Shown: positions 1 through 13,388 of the stretch, in pieces
How the letters are laid out: each line of letters begins with the position of its first letter
How positions within the stretch are numbered: the first letter of the stretch is position 1
Source: Sapria himalayana
Taxonomy: Eukaryota > Streptophyta > Magnoliopsida > Malpighiales > Rafflesiaceae
NCBI GenBank assembly: GCA_029783825.1
Contig: JAREIK010018588.1
Coordinates: forward strand, 1-64,000
Direction of reading: 5' to 3'
DNA: 64,000 nucleotides
The notes under the pieces: generated by a model
Databases searched by the model: none
The model's input: the letters and a program-made list of their open reading frames with translations, nothing else
Told to the model about the DNA's origin: nothing
Position numbers and translations under genes: made by a program

Positions 1-3000
1 AGAGAGGTAGATAGATAATTTGATAGGCAGATAGATTGATTGATAGATAGGCAGATATATAGATAAATACATAGCTAGAGAGTCATATAGGAAGATAGAT
101 AAATAGATTGATAGATAAATATATACATAGATAGACAGATAAATAGATAGATAAAGAGATTGATAGATAGATAGATAAAATGATATATATATATATATAT
201 ATAGTTAGATAGATAGATATATAGAAAGATAGACACATAGACAAATAGATAGATAGATTGATATATAGATAGTTATAGAAATAGAAATATAGACATATAC
301 AAATAAAAAAATAGCTAGATAGATATACATATAGAATGATGAATAGAAAGACAGATAGACAAATAAACAGATAGATTGATTGATAGATAGGTTAATAGGC
401 AGGTAGGAAGATAGGCAGATACATAAATAGATAGATAGATAGATACACAGATAGACACGTAAATAGATAGAAAGACAATTGCATAGATAGATTGATAGAT
501 AGAAAGATAGATAGATAGACTAATTCATAGATAGAAAGATATACATATAGAGAGATTTATAGACAGATAGATTTATAGATAAATAAAGAGACATATAGAG
601 ATATAAATAGATAGATAGATAGAAAGATAGACAGATAGATTGATTGTAAAATGCATAGTTATATATATAGATAGATAGATCGAGATATAGACAGATAGAC
701 AAATATACAGATTGATAGATAGAAAAAAAGAAAGATAGATAGACAAAAAGCCATAATGTTAGATAGGCAGAAATGTTGATAGGCAGATTTTCAAATAAGC
801 ATTTAGAAAGATAGGCAGATAGACAGATAGATAGATAGACAAATATTTAGATAGATAGTCAAATAGACAAATAGATAAATAGATAGACAGATAGATAGAT
901 AGACAGAAAAATAGATAGATAGATAGATAGATAGTCAAATAAACAAATAGATAGATAGATAGACATATAGATAGATTGAAAAATAGACAAATAAATAGGT
1001 ATAGAGATAGATAGAGAGACAAGTTGACAAATAGATTGATTGATAAATAGTTAGAGAAATAGATAGAAAGATATATACATAGATAGTTACCCAAATTGAC
1101 AGATTGATATATATAAAGATAGGTAGATAGATAAATAGATAGTTATATAGATATACATATAGACATATAGAAAGATAATTGATTGATTGATTGATTGATG
1201 CATAGGCAAGTAAAAAGAACGAAAGATAGATATATATATATATATATATATAGATAGATAGATAAATAGGTAGACAGATAGAATGATAAATAGAGAGATG
1301 GATAGACAGATAGAATATTGAAAAAAGATAAATATACATAATGATAGATAGATTGATAGATAGATTGATAGATATACATATAGACAAATAAACATATAGA
1401 AATTTAGATAGATAGACTAATAAGAATATAGATACATAGATAGATAGATAAATAGATAGGTAGATAGACAAACTACCAGATAGATAAGTAGATATATAGA
1501 TAGATAGATAGCCAAATAGCCACATAGGAAGATAGATAGATAGAAACATATATAGATATATAGATAGATAGATAGATTGATTGATTGACAGACAGACATA
1601 TTGAATGATAGATAGATAGATAGATAAATAAATAGATAGGTAGATAGATAGATTCACATATATGCAGATAGATAGATTGATAGATAAGTAAAAAGATAGA
1701 TAAACATATAACTAGTTAGCAAGATAGGAAGATAGATATATAGATAGATAGATAGATAGACAGATAGATAGATATAAATAAATAAATATATATATATATA
1801 TATATATTGATTATTTGATAAATAGATAGATAGGTAGACATATATATAGATTTATAGATAGATAGAAAGCCAGATTCCTAGATAGGCAGATAGATATATA
1901 GATAGATAGATATATATATATATATATATATTGATTAATTGATTGAATTATTTATTTATTAATTGAATGATTGATAGATAGATTGTTGTATAGATATATA
2001 GATAGATAGATATATATATATAGATAGGCAGATAGATAGATAGATTGATTGATTGATAGATTGATACATAGACAGATAGACAAATAGATTGGCAGATTGA
2101 TATATAGATAGATATATAAACATATAGACATATAGACAAATATATAGATAGATAGATAGATAGGCAGATATACATATAGATAGATAGATAGATAGAGAGA
2201 TTAAATAGATAGATAAATAGATAAATAAATTGATAGACAAATAGAAAGATAGATAGTTAGATAGATTGATAAATATATAGATAAATAGCTAGATAGTTAT
2301 ATATAAAGATAGTTAGACAAATAGACATATAGATAGATAGACATATAGGCAAATAGATAGATTGATATATATATATATATATATAGACAAATATACATAT
2401 AGATAGTTAGATAGCTTAATTTATAGATAGCTAAATAGATAGATAAAAATATAGATTGATAATTATACAGAAAGATAGATATAAAGATGAACAGATAGAT
2501 AGATATTTAGTTTGATAAATATATAGGTATATAGCTAGACCTATTTACATATACACATATAGATTGATAGATATATAGATTGATTTATAGATAGATACCT
2601 AAATAGATAGATAGATAGAGTAACATATATATAGATAGTTAGATTGACATATAGATAGATAGATAGGCAATAGATAGATAGATAGATAGATAGATAGTGA
2701 GATATATAGAAAGCTAGATAGATAGATTCATTATTTGATTGACAGATAGATATATTGACAGATAGACAGATAAACAGATAGACATAGGTAGATAAATAGA
2801 TAGATATATAGAAAGATAGATAGATAGACATATAGACCGATAGATAGATAGATAGACAAATAGATCATTAGGTAGATTGATAAATAGAAAGATAGACAAA
2901 TAGACAAATAGCAAGATAAATTGAAATAAAGATAGATAGACATATAGACAGATAGATAGATATGCAGATAGACATATAGGTAGATAAATTGATAGATAGA

Positions 3001-4106
3001 TATATAGATAGACACATAGATTGATTTAAAAATAAATAGATTGAAAGATAGATAGATAGAAAGACTAATTTACAGATTGATAGATTGACAGTTTGGCAGA
3101 TTGATAGATTGTGAGAAAGAGTAATAGACAAATAAACAAATTGAAGGATAGATAGATAGAATGATAGATAGATCAATAGATAGAAATATAGACAAATAGA
3201 AAGAAATAAAGATAGATAGATAGATAAAAAGATACTCAGATAAAAAGATAGATAGATAGAAAATTCAATATTTAGATAGATAGGAAGAAAAGCAGACATG
3301 TTGATAGATAAATAAATAGATAGGTAGATAGATAGATAAATTGATAGATAGACATATAAATAAATAGAGAGATATATACATAGACAAATAGACAGATAGA
3401 AAGATAGATAAATAGATATACAGATAGACAGATATACAGATAGATAGATAGATAGATATAGACAGATAGAACTATAGAAATATAGATAGATAAATAGATA
3501 GAATGATAGATAAATAGATAGATAAACAGATAGACATATAATTACATAGACATGTAGACTGGTAGACATGTAGACATATAGATTGAAGAAAGATAGACAG
3601 ATACACAGAGTGACAGATTGATAGATTGACAGATTTACAGAAAGATAGATAGACAGATAGATTGATTGATACATAGACATATAGATTGATAAACACAGAT
3701 ATAGAGAGATATAGACATAAAGACATTTAGAAAGATGAAGATAGGAAAATAGATAAATCTATAAATAGATAGATAGATAGACAGATAGAAAGATTCAAAG
3801 ATAATATATAGAAAGATACACAAAAAGATGGATAGGCAGATAGACAAATAGACTGATAGATAGATAGATATTAAGATAGATTAATCAATATATATATTAA
3901 GATAATCAAATAGACAAATAGAGAGATAGATAGATAGATAGATAGGTAGGGATATAGATAGATAGGCAGATAGACAAATAGATATATAGACAGATAGGCA
4001 GATAGATAGATAAAAGATAGACAAATAAACAAATAGACAGATAGACAAAAAGATAAATAGACAAATATTTAGATAGATAGATAGATACACAGATAGACAG
4101 AAATAT

Positions 4107-4740
4107 AGATAAACAAATAGCCTGATAGCCAAAAGCCATATGGGTAGATACCCAAATAAAAATATAGACATTTAGAAATATAGATAGAGAGGCTATTAAG
4201 CAAATAGACAAAGAGATATATAGAGAGATCGATAGATAAATAAATTGACAAATAAATAGATAGATAGTATGGTAGACAGATAGAATGATTGATTGATTGA
4301 TTGAAGACAGATAGATAGATGGAGAGATAGACAAATAGACAAATAGACAGATAGACATATTAATAGATAGACATATTGATAGAAAGACACATAGACAAAT
4401 AGACAGCCAGATATCCATATATCCATTTAGATAGATAGACATATACACATATAGACTTATAGTCATATAGGTAGATATGCAGATAGATAGATAGATAGAT
4501 ATAAAGATAGATAGATAAACAAATAGATAGTTAGATAGACAGATAGACATATAGATAGAAAGATAGACATATATATAGATAGAAAAATAGACATATAGAC
4601 AAATAGATATATAGATAGAGAAGAAGATATAAAAATAAATAGATAGCACGATAGCCATATTACCATATGGATAGATACACAGATAGGTAGATACAAATAT
4701 AAACTTATATATTGATAGGTAGAAAGATAGATATATAAAT
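4107..4740 (+). repeat. Higher-order satellite module, copy 1
   Basis: This module carries three ordered landmarks. The first is GCCTGATAGCCAAAAGCCAT near 4116. The second is a CCATATATCCAT block with a following ACTTATAGTCATATAGG near 4410-4470. The third is ATTACCATATGGATAGATAC near 4658, followed by ACTTATATATTGATAGG. The same order occurs at 7325-7985 and 19507-20232, so this is a repeated segment and not chance microsatellite similarity. Confidence 0.8.
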
Positions 4741-5810
4741 AGATAGACACATAAATAGATAGTCAGATAAATAGATAGACAAATATACAGATACACAGAT
4801 AGATAGAATTCAAATTGATATATATATACAGATAGACTTATAGAGAGATAGATAGACAGATAGACATATAGATAGATAGAAAGATAGAGAAATAGATAAA
4901 TAGATAGATAGATGGATACATAAATAGATAGATAGATAGATAGACAGATAGATAGCTAGATAGAATGATAGAGAGACAGACAGATAGATAGATAGTTATA
5001 CTAATAGACATATAGACATTAGACATATACATAGATTGATAGATATACAATAGATAGATTTATAGATAAATAGATAGACAGATAAATAGATTAACAGATA
5101 GATAGATAGACAAATACATAGATAGACATATAGCCAGATAGACAAATAGTAAGATAGAGATATAGACAGATAGACATATAGAAAGATAGACTGAGAGACA
5201 GACAGATAGATAGATAGATTGATTTATAGATAGATAGATTGATTGATATATACACAGATAGATAGATATTTATATAGACCCATAGTCATATAGAAATATA
5301 GATAGATAGATATATAGATATATTGATAGACAGATACACATATAGATACATAGTTAGATAGATAGATAGACACATAATCAAATAAATAGATTGACAGATA
5401 GGCAGATAATCAAATAGACATATAGACAGATTGACAGAACATATAGATAGATAGTTAGATAGACTAGTAGATAGATCGACATATAGACGGATAGATAGAT
5501 AGACTGATAGACTGATAGATAGACAGATAGACATATAGATAGATAGATTGATTGATTGATTGACATTTACGCAGATAGATATATAGACAGATAGATAGTT
5601 AGATATATAGACAACTAGACAGATATATAGATAGACAGATATACAGATAGCTAATGAAACAGATAGATACACAGATAGACAGATAGACATATTGAAAGAT
5701 AGTCAGTTGGACATTTAGATTGATAGACAGAAAGACATATAGATAGACAGATAGATAGACTAATAGACTAATAGACAGATAGATAGAAAGATACACAGAT
5801 ATAGCGAAAG

Positions 5811-6600
5811 ATAGTTATATGGATAGACATATAGACTTATACCCAGATAGGTAGATAGACATATAGATAGATTTATAGATTAACAATTTGATAGATAGAT
5901 AAATAGATATATAGATAGATAGATAGATAGACTGATAGACTGATAGACATATAGACATATAAATAGATAGGCAGATAGACAGATAAATAGATATACAGAT
6001 TGACAAATTGACCGATAGATAGATAGATAAATAGACAAATAGAATTATAATCAAATACACAAATAGATTGATAGACAGATAGATAGAGAGATAGATAAAC
6101 TAATAACCAGATAGATATATAGACATATAGATAGATAAACGGATAGACAGATAGATAAACATATAGATAGATAGATAGATAGACATATAGTTAGATAGCC
6201 ATGTTGATAGGTAGACACATAGACAACTAGATAGAAGAAAGATAGACAGATAGACAAATAGACAGATAAATAGAATAATAGATAGATAGATAGATACACA
6301 GATATATAGAAAGATAATTATATAGATAGACATATAGACATATACCCAGATATGTAGATAGACATATAGATAGATTTAGAGATTAACAATTTTATAGATA
6401 GATAGATATATAGATAGATAGATAGATAGACAGATAGACATATAGACAGATAGACATATAAACAGATAGTTAGATAGACAGATAGACGGATATACAAATT
6501 GACAGATTGACTAATAGATAGATAGACAAATAGACAAATAGATTGATAATCTAATACACAAATAGATTGATAGATAGATAAAAAGATAGATAAAAAGATA
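5811..6600 (+). repeat. Two-copy 503-bp-period duplication in the GATA satellite
   Basis: The roughly 290 bp beginning at 5811 recurs at 6314 with scattered substitutions. Shared non-tetranucleotide landmarks in the same order are TATACCCAGATA, GATTAACAATTT and AATACACAAATAGATTGATA. The last landmark also occurs near 9576, 12208 and 14349, which links this pair to the units of the 7986-15549 duplication. Confidence 0.8.
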
Positions 6601-7324
6601 GATAGATAAATAGATAAACAGATTGATAGATATACATATAGACTAATAAATAGATAGACAAATAGATAAATATATAGATAGATAGATAGATAAACATATA
6701 CTTAAATAGACATGTTGTAAGGTAGACACGTAGACAGATAGACAAAATAAAGATAGACAGATCGACTGATAGACAAATTGATTGATTGACAGATTTATAG
6801 AAAGATAGATAGACACATAGACAAATTGATTGATTAACAGATTTACAGAAAGACAGATAGATAGATAGACAAATTGATAGATAGCCATATAGATAGATAA
6901 ACTCATAGATATAAAAAGATATAGACATATAGACATTTAGACAAATGAAGATAGGCAGATAGATAAATGGACAGATAGATAGTTAGACAGATAAAGAGAT
7001 TGACACATAAATATATAAAAAGGTACACAGATAGACATATATAGATGGATAGACAGATAGACAAATATACTAATAGATAGATAGATATAAAGACAAATAG
7101 ATAGATAGATAGAAAAATAGACAGATAGATATATAGATAGGGATATAGATAGATAGACAGATAAATAAATAGATTTATAGATAGATAGGAAGATAAATAG
7201 ATAAAAGATAGACAGATATACAAATAGACAGATAGATATATAGCCAGATAGACAAATATATAGATAGATATTTAGATAGATAGACAGATAGACAGATAGA
7301 CAAAAAGATAGATAGATAGATACC

Positions 7325-7985
7325 CTGATAGCCAAAAGCCATATTAATAGATAAACTGATATAAATATAAACATTTAGACATATAGACTGATAGGCTATT
7401 AGGCAAATAGACAAATATTTAGATAGACAAATAGATAGATAAATTGACAAATAAATAGATAGATAAATTGACGGATCGTTAGGTAAATAGATAGAAAGAT
7501 AGATGTATAGATTAAAGTTAGATAAATTGATAGACAGATAGATAAATAGATCGATAGATAGATCGATAAATAGACATATTTATAAAAAGACACATAGACA
7601 ATGAGACTGCCACATATCCATATATCCATATAGATAGATATACATATAGACATCTAAACTTATAGTCATGTAGGTAGATAAGCAAATATTTAGAATGATA
7701 GATTGAAAGATAGAAAAAAGATAGAAAGTAGATAGAGAGACAAATAGATAGATATACAAATAGACAGATAGTTAGTTAGTTAGACAGATATACAAATGAT
7801 AGATAGATAGATAGATGGAATGATAGATATATTGATATATAGATAGAAAGATAGACAGATAGACAAAAGACATATAGACAAATAGATAGATAGATAGAAA
7901 GGAAGATATACAAATAAATAGAGAGCCTCTTAGCTAGATTGCCATATGGATAGATACATAGATAGATTGATATAGATAGAGACTT
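7325..7985 (+). repeat. Higher-order satellite module, copy 2
   Basis: The landmarks match those of 4107-4740 at a distance of about 3.2 kb: GATAGCCAAAAGCCATATTA near 7328, a doubled CCATAT block near 7613-7632, GATTGCCATATGGATAGATA near 7939 and ACTTATATATAGATAGGCAG at 7982. The last landmark is where the threefold tandem duplication to its right begins. Confidence 0.8.
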
Positions 7986-9629
7986 ATATATAGATAGGCA
8001 GAAAGATAGTTAGATATATAGACAGATAGGTAGATAGAAAGATAGATAGATAAATAGATAGACTAATATATAGATAGATATACAGATAGACGTTTGGATA
8101 GATAGATAGATATACAAATAGACAGATAGATTGATAGGTAGATAACAAAATAAATAGATAGATAGATAGATATATAGATTGATAGATAGATAGACAGATA
8201 GACAGCTAGATATAATGATAGAGAGATAGATTGACAGGTAGATCGATAGATAGTTATACTGATTGACATATAAACATATAGATATATGCATACATAGATA
8301 GATAGTTATATAATAGATAGATTTATAGAAAGATAGATAGACAGATAAATAAATAGACAGATAGATAGATACATAGACAAATAAATAGATAGACAGATAG
8401 ATAGATAGATAGATAGACAGATAGATTGATTGACAGTTAAACAGATAGTAAGATATACATATAGACAGATACACAAATAGACAAATAGATAGACTGATAG
8501 ACAGTTAGATAGATAGACTGATAGACAGATAGATAGATAGATAGACTGATAGACTGATAGATATATACAAAGATAGATAGATTGACATATACACAGATAG
8601 AAATATATATATATATACACACACATAGTCATATAGGTATATAGACAGATAGATATATATATTGATAGACAGATACACAAATAGATACATAGATAAATAG
8701 ATAGACAGATAGACAAATAGATAGTTTGACAGATATGTAGATAGTCAGATAGACATATAGACAGATAAACATGACATATAGATAGACTGATAGTAGACAG
8801 ATAGATAGATAGACAGATAGATAGATAGACAGATAGATAGATAGAATTATAGACAAATAGACAGATAGACAGACTGATAGACATATAGATAGACAGATAG
8901 ACATATAGATAGATAGATTGATTGGCATATATGCAGATAGATATATAGACAAATAGACAGATAGACAGTTAGATATATCAATAGATCGACAGATATACAA
9001 ATAGACAGATAGATACATAAATAGATACACAGATAAATAGATAAACACATTAACATATAGTGAGATAGATATATAGACAGATAGATAGAAAAACATATAG
9101 ATAGATAGATAGACTAATAGACTAATAGATAGATATATATATAGACAGATAAATAGATAGATAGATAGACAGATAGATAGATAGACAGACAGATAGATAG
9201 ATAGATAGACAGAAAGACATATATATATATATATATAAATACATATTTATAGATAGATAGATAGACAAATAATTGATAGATAAACAAATAGTCAGATAGA
9301 TAGATAGACATATACACAGATAGATAGAAAGAGAGTTATACAAAAAGACATATAAACATCTACCTAGATAGATAGTTAGACAAATAGATAGATTTATAGA
9401 TAGACATATTGATAGGTAGATAGATATATAGATAGATAGATATATAGATAGACAATTGGACATATAAATACATAGTCAGATAGACAAATAGATAGATATA
9501 CAAATAGACAGATTGACAGATAGATTGATAGATCGATAGATAGATAGACAAATAGACAAATTTATTGATAGTCAAATACACAAATAGATTGATAAACAAA
9601 TAGATCGATAGATAGATAAATAAACTAAT

Positions 9630-9660
<31 letters not shown>

Positions 9661-10730
9661 CAGATAGACATATAGGCAAATAAATAGATAGACAAATAGA
9701 CATATAGGCAGATAAATAGATAGACAGATATACCAATTAACAGATAGATATATAGACAGTTAGACATATAGATATATACGCAGAAAGACAGATAGATAAA
9801 TTGATAGATAGACAAGTAGACAGACAAATAGATAGATATATAGCCAGAAAATAAATAGACAGATTGACAGATAGACACATAGATAGATAGACAGAAAACA
9901 AAATAGACAGATAAATAAATAATCAATTACATAGATAAATATATAGATAGATAGTGAGATATACAAATAGATAGATAGTAGATAGATAGATAGTTCTTAA
10001 CGACAACAAATTTATTACAATTAAAATTGGTCAGTAAAGTGGACTTCCAAATACTTTAATCTTTGTTCTTACTGAACTTTTACCAACTATAATTTTGGTT
10101 GATAATACATAGTTCAAAATTTTTGATTTAAAATTTATTTGCTAAGTCATTAACACCTTCATTCATTAAAATCTCTATCATTTTTTGAAGCAGAGGCGAC
10201 TGCAAGCATAAAGTCGATAAAATTTGTTCTCTTCTTCTGAATCTAGGTATGTTTTTCTATGTTCTTCTCCTTCAAAATGCTTATACATTTTTTTGTTTGT
10301 TTTAAGTATATATAGTCAATCAGATTTTCATTTTTCAGTATAATCGGGTATTAGGTTTTTTTATTTCCCCTTTGAATTTACTTGATTTTTGGTTTATTTT
10401 CATTTAACCTAACATGATTTTGACTCGACATAATTAATTATACTATAATTTTTCAGTTTAATCTTTGTTCTTCTACTGTTTAAAATTTTAGGGTTTTATT
10501 AAATTTTAATTTTAAATTCATAATGTTTGCATCCGAATATTCTTAATATTATGGTTTCTATTTATATAATCATATGACATTATGTATAAATGTTTATACT
10601 TTTTATATATATAATGATTGATGTTAAATCAAACATTTATACAATGTTAATCTTAAATGTCTATAACAGTATATATAAACTTTTATACATTTATATAATT
10701 GTATGACATTATATATAAATATCTATACTT
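7986..10730 (+). repeat. Tandem segmental duplication, unit A (2,745 bp)
   Basis: The unit is about 2.0 kb of GATA satellite followed by about 735 bp of unique AT-rich sequence. It starts with the CAGAAAGATAGTTA landmark and returns to the same landmark in unit B. Internal markers shared with unit B include ACATAGATAGATAGTTATAT-like sequence near 8290, GATAGTCAGATAGACATATA near 8741 and ACATCTACC near 9356. Confidence 0.9.
9994..10730 (+). mobile_element. Partial copy 1 of the left end of the CACTA-like element
   Basis: The satellite stops at TTCTTAACGAC and unique sequence begins. It includes GGTCAGTAAAG and ACCAACTATAATTTTGGTTG, which resemble the subterminal motifs near the right end of the element at 14816-19472. 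The copy aligns base by base with 12653-13388 and 14816-15549. It ends at TCTATACTT, where satellite resumes. A conserved CTTCTTCTGAATCTAG followed by GTATGTTT near 10232-10255 looks like an exon end and splice donor. No coding potential is visible. Confidence 0.85.
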
Positions 10731-11269
10731 ATATATAGATAGACAGAAAGATAGTTAGATATATAGACAGATAGGTAAATAGTCAGATAGATAGATAAAT
10801 AGATAGACTAATATATAGATAGACAGATAGATTGATAGATATACAGATAGACATATACATAGATAGATAGATATACAGATAGACAGATAGATTGATAGGT
10901 AGATAGAAAAATAGATAGATAGATAGATAGACAGATAAATATATAGATAGACTGATTGTCATATAGACATATAGAAATATGCATAGATAGATAGATAATT
11001 AAATAATAGATAGATTTATAGAAAGATAGATAGACAGATAAATAGATAGACAGATAGATAGATACATAGACAAATAAATAGATAGACAGATAGACAGATA
11101 GATAAATAGATTGACTGATAGATAGATTGACAGATAGATAGATAGTAAGATATACATATAGACAGATAGACTGATAGATAGATAGGTAGACTGATAGAAA
11201 GATAGATAGATAGACGGATAGACTGATAGATATATACAAAGATAAATAGATTGACATATACACAGATAG

Positions 11270-11318
<49 letters not shown>

Positions 11319-13388
11319 GTCATATAGATATATAGACAGATAGATAGATATATTGATAGACAGAGACACAGATAGATACATAGATAGATAGATAAACAAA
11401 TAGACAAATATACGTATTGATAGATATGCAGATAGTCAGATAGACATATAGACAGATAAACATGACATATAGTTAGATAGATAGATAGATAGACTTATAG
11501 ACAAATAGACAGATAGACAACCTAATAGTCATATAGATAGACAGATGTACATATAGATAGATAGATTGATTGGCATATACGTAGATATATATATAGACAA
11601 ATAGATAGATAGACAGTTAGATATATAGATAGATCGACAGATATACAAATAGACAGATAGACAAATAGATACATAAATAGATAAATAGATACACAGATAA
11701 ATAGATAAACACATTGATATATAATGAGATAGATATATAGATAGATAAATAGAAAGACATATAGATAGATAGATAGACTGATAGACAGACAGATAGATAT
11801 ATATATAGACAGATAGACAGATAGATAGATAGACAGACAGATAGATAGATAAAAAGATAGACAGATAGACACATATTTATAAATATAGACATATTGATTG
11901 ATAGATTGATAGATAGACAATTGATAGATAAACATATAGTCATATAGATAGATAGACATATACACAGATAGATAGAAAGATAGTTTTACATAAAGACATA
12001 TCGACATCTACCCTGATAGATAGTTAGATATATAGATAGATTTATAGATAGACACATTGATAGGTAGATAGATATATAGATAGACAAATAGACATATAAA
12101 TAGATAGTCAGATAGACAAATAGACAAATAGATAGATATATAAATAGACAGATTGACCAATAGATCGATAAATAGATAGACAAATAGACAAATTGATTGA
12201 TAGTCAAATATACAAATAGATTGATAAACAAATAGATAGATCGATCGATAGATAGATAAACTGATAGAAAATAGACATATAGATAGATAGACAGATAGAC
12301 ATATAGGCAGATAAATAGATAGACAGATATACAAATTAATAAATAGATAGATAGATAGATAGACAGATAGAAAGATAGATATATAGACAGTTAGACATAT
12401 AGATATATACACAAAAGACAGATAGATAAATTGACAGATAGACAGATAGACAGATAGACAGACAAATAGATAGATATATATCCAGATAAATAAATAGACA
12501 GATTGATAGATAGGCACAAAGATAGATAGACAGAAAACAAAATAGACAGATAAATAAATAGTCAATTAGAAACATAAATAGATAGATAGATATATAGATA
12601 GATAGTGAGATATACAAATAGATAGATAGATAGATTGTAGATAGATAGATAGTTCTTAACGACACAAATTTATTACAATTAAAATTGATCAGTAAAGTGG
12701 ACTTCCAAATAGTTATATCTTTGTTCTTACTGAATTTTTACCAACTATAATTTTGGTTGGTAATACATAGTTCTAATTTTTTGATTTAAAATTCATTTAC
12801 TAAGTCATTAACACCTACATTCATTAAAATTTTTGTAATTTTTTTAAGCAGAGGCGACTGCAAGAATAAAGTCGATAAAATTTGTTCTCTTCTTCTGAAT
12901 CCAGGTATGTTTTTCTATTTCCTTCTCCTTCACAATGCTTATACATTTTTCTGTCTGTTTTAATTATATATAGTCAATCAGATTTTCATTTTTCAGTATA
13001 ATTGGGTATTATGTTTTTTTATTTATCCTCTGAATTTTCTTGATTTTTGGTTTAATTTCATTTAACCTAACATGATTTTGACTCAACACAATTAGTTAAA
13101 CTATAATTTTTCAGTTTAATCTTTGTTCTTCTACTGTTTATATTTTTTAGGGTTTTATTGATTTTGATTTTAATTTCAGAATGTTTGCATCCGTATATTC
13201 TTAAAATTATGGTTTATATTTATATAATCATATGACATTATGTATAAATGTTAATACTTTATATATATATAATGATTAATGTTAAATCAAACATTTATAC
13301 AATGTTAATCTTATATGTCTATAACAACATATATAAACTTTTATACATTTATATAATCATATGATATCATATATAAATGTCTATACTT
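10731..13388 (+). repeat. Tandem segmental duplication, unit B (2,658 bp)
   Basis: This unit is collinear with unit A: satellite 10731-12652, then unique sequence 12653-13388. It contains a (TA)n tract of about 38 bp at 11273-11310, longer than its counterpart in unit A, which shows local slippage after the duplication. Shared markers include GTCAGATAGACATATAGACA near 11433 and the closing GTGAGATATACAAATAG near 12605. Confidence 0.9.
12653..13388 (+). mobile_element. Partial copy 2 of the left end of the CACTA-like element
   Basis: This is homologous over its full length to 9994-10730 and 14816-15549 with point differences and small indels. It starts at the same TTCTTAACGAC boundary and ends at the same TCTATACTT junction. 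The putative splice donor motif (AATCCAG followed by GTATGTTT) is retained near 12898. Confidence 0.85.

Larger units (their letters stand above)
1..9993 (+). repeat. Degenerate GATA tetranucleotide satellite, block 1
   Basis: Almost every base belongs to GATA monomers or one-step variants (GACA, AATA, GATT, GAAA, TATA), with short perfect (TA)n tracts such as those near 182-203, 1785-1806 and 1911-1930. GATA is on the + strand throughout, so the minus strand is nearly stop-free. Landmarks recur at kilobase distances (see 4107-4740, 5811-6600 and 7325-7985), so the block grew by segmental duplication as well as slippage. I see no gene in it. Confidence 0.97.

Noticed and set aside
1..9993. 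CRISPR array, because of the regular short repeats
   Set aside because: Repeats are 4 bp with no unique spacers of constant length, and the context is plant transposons.
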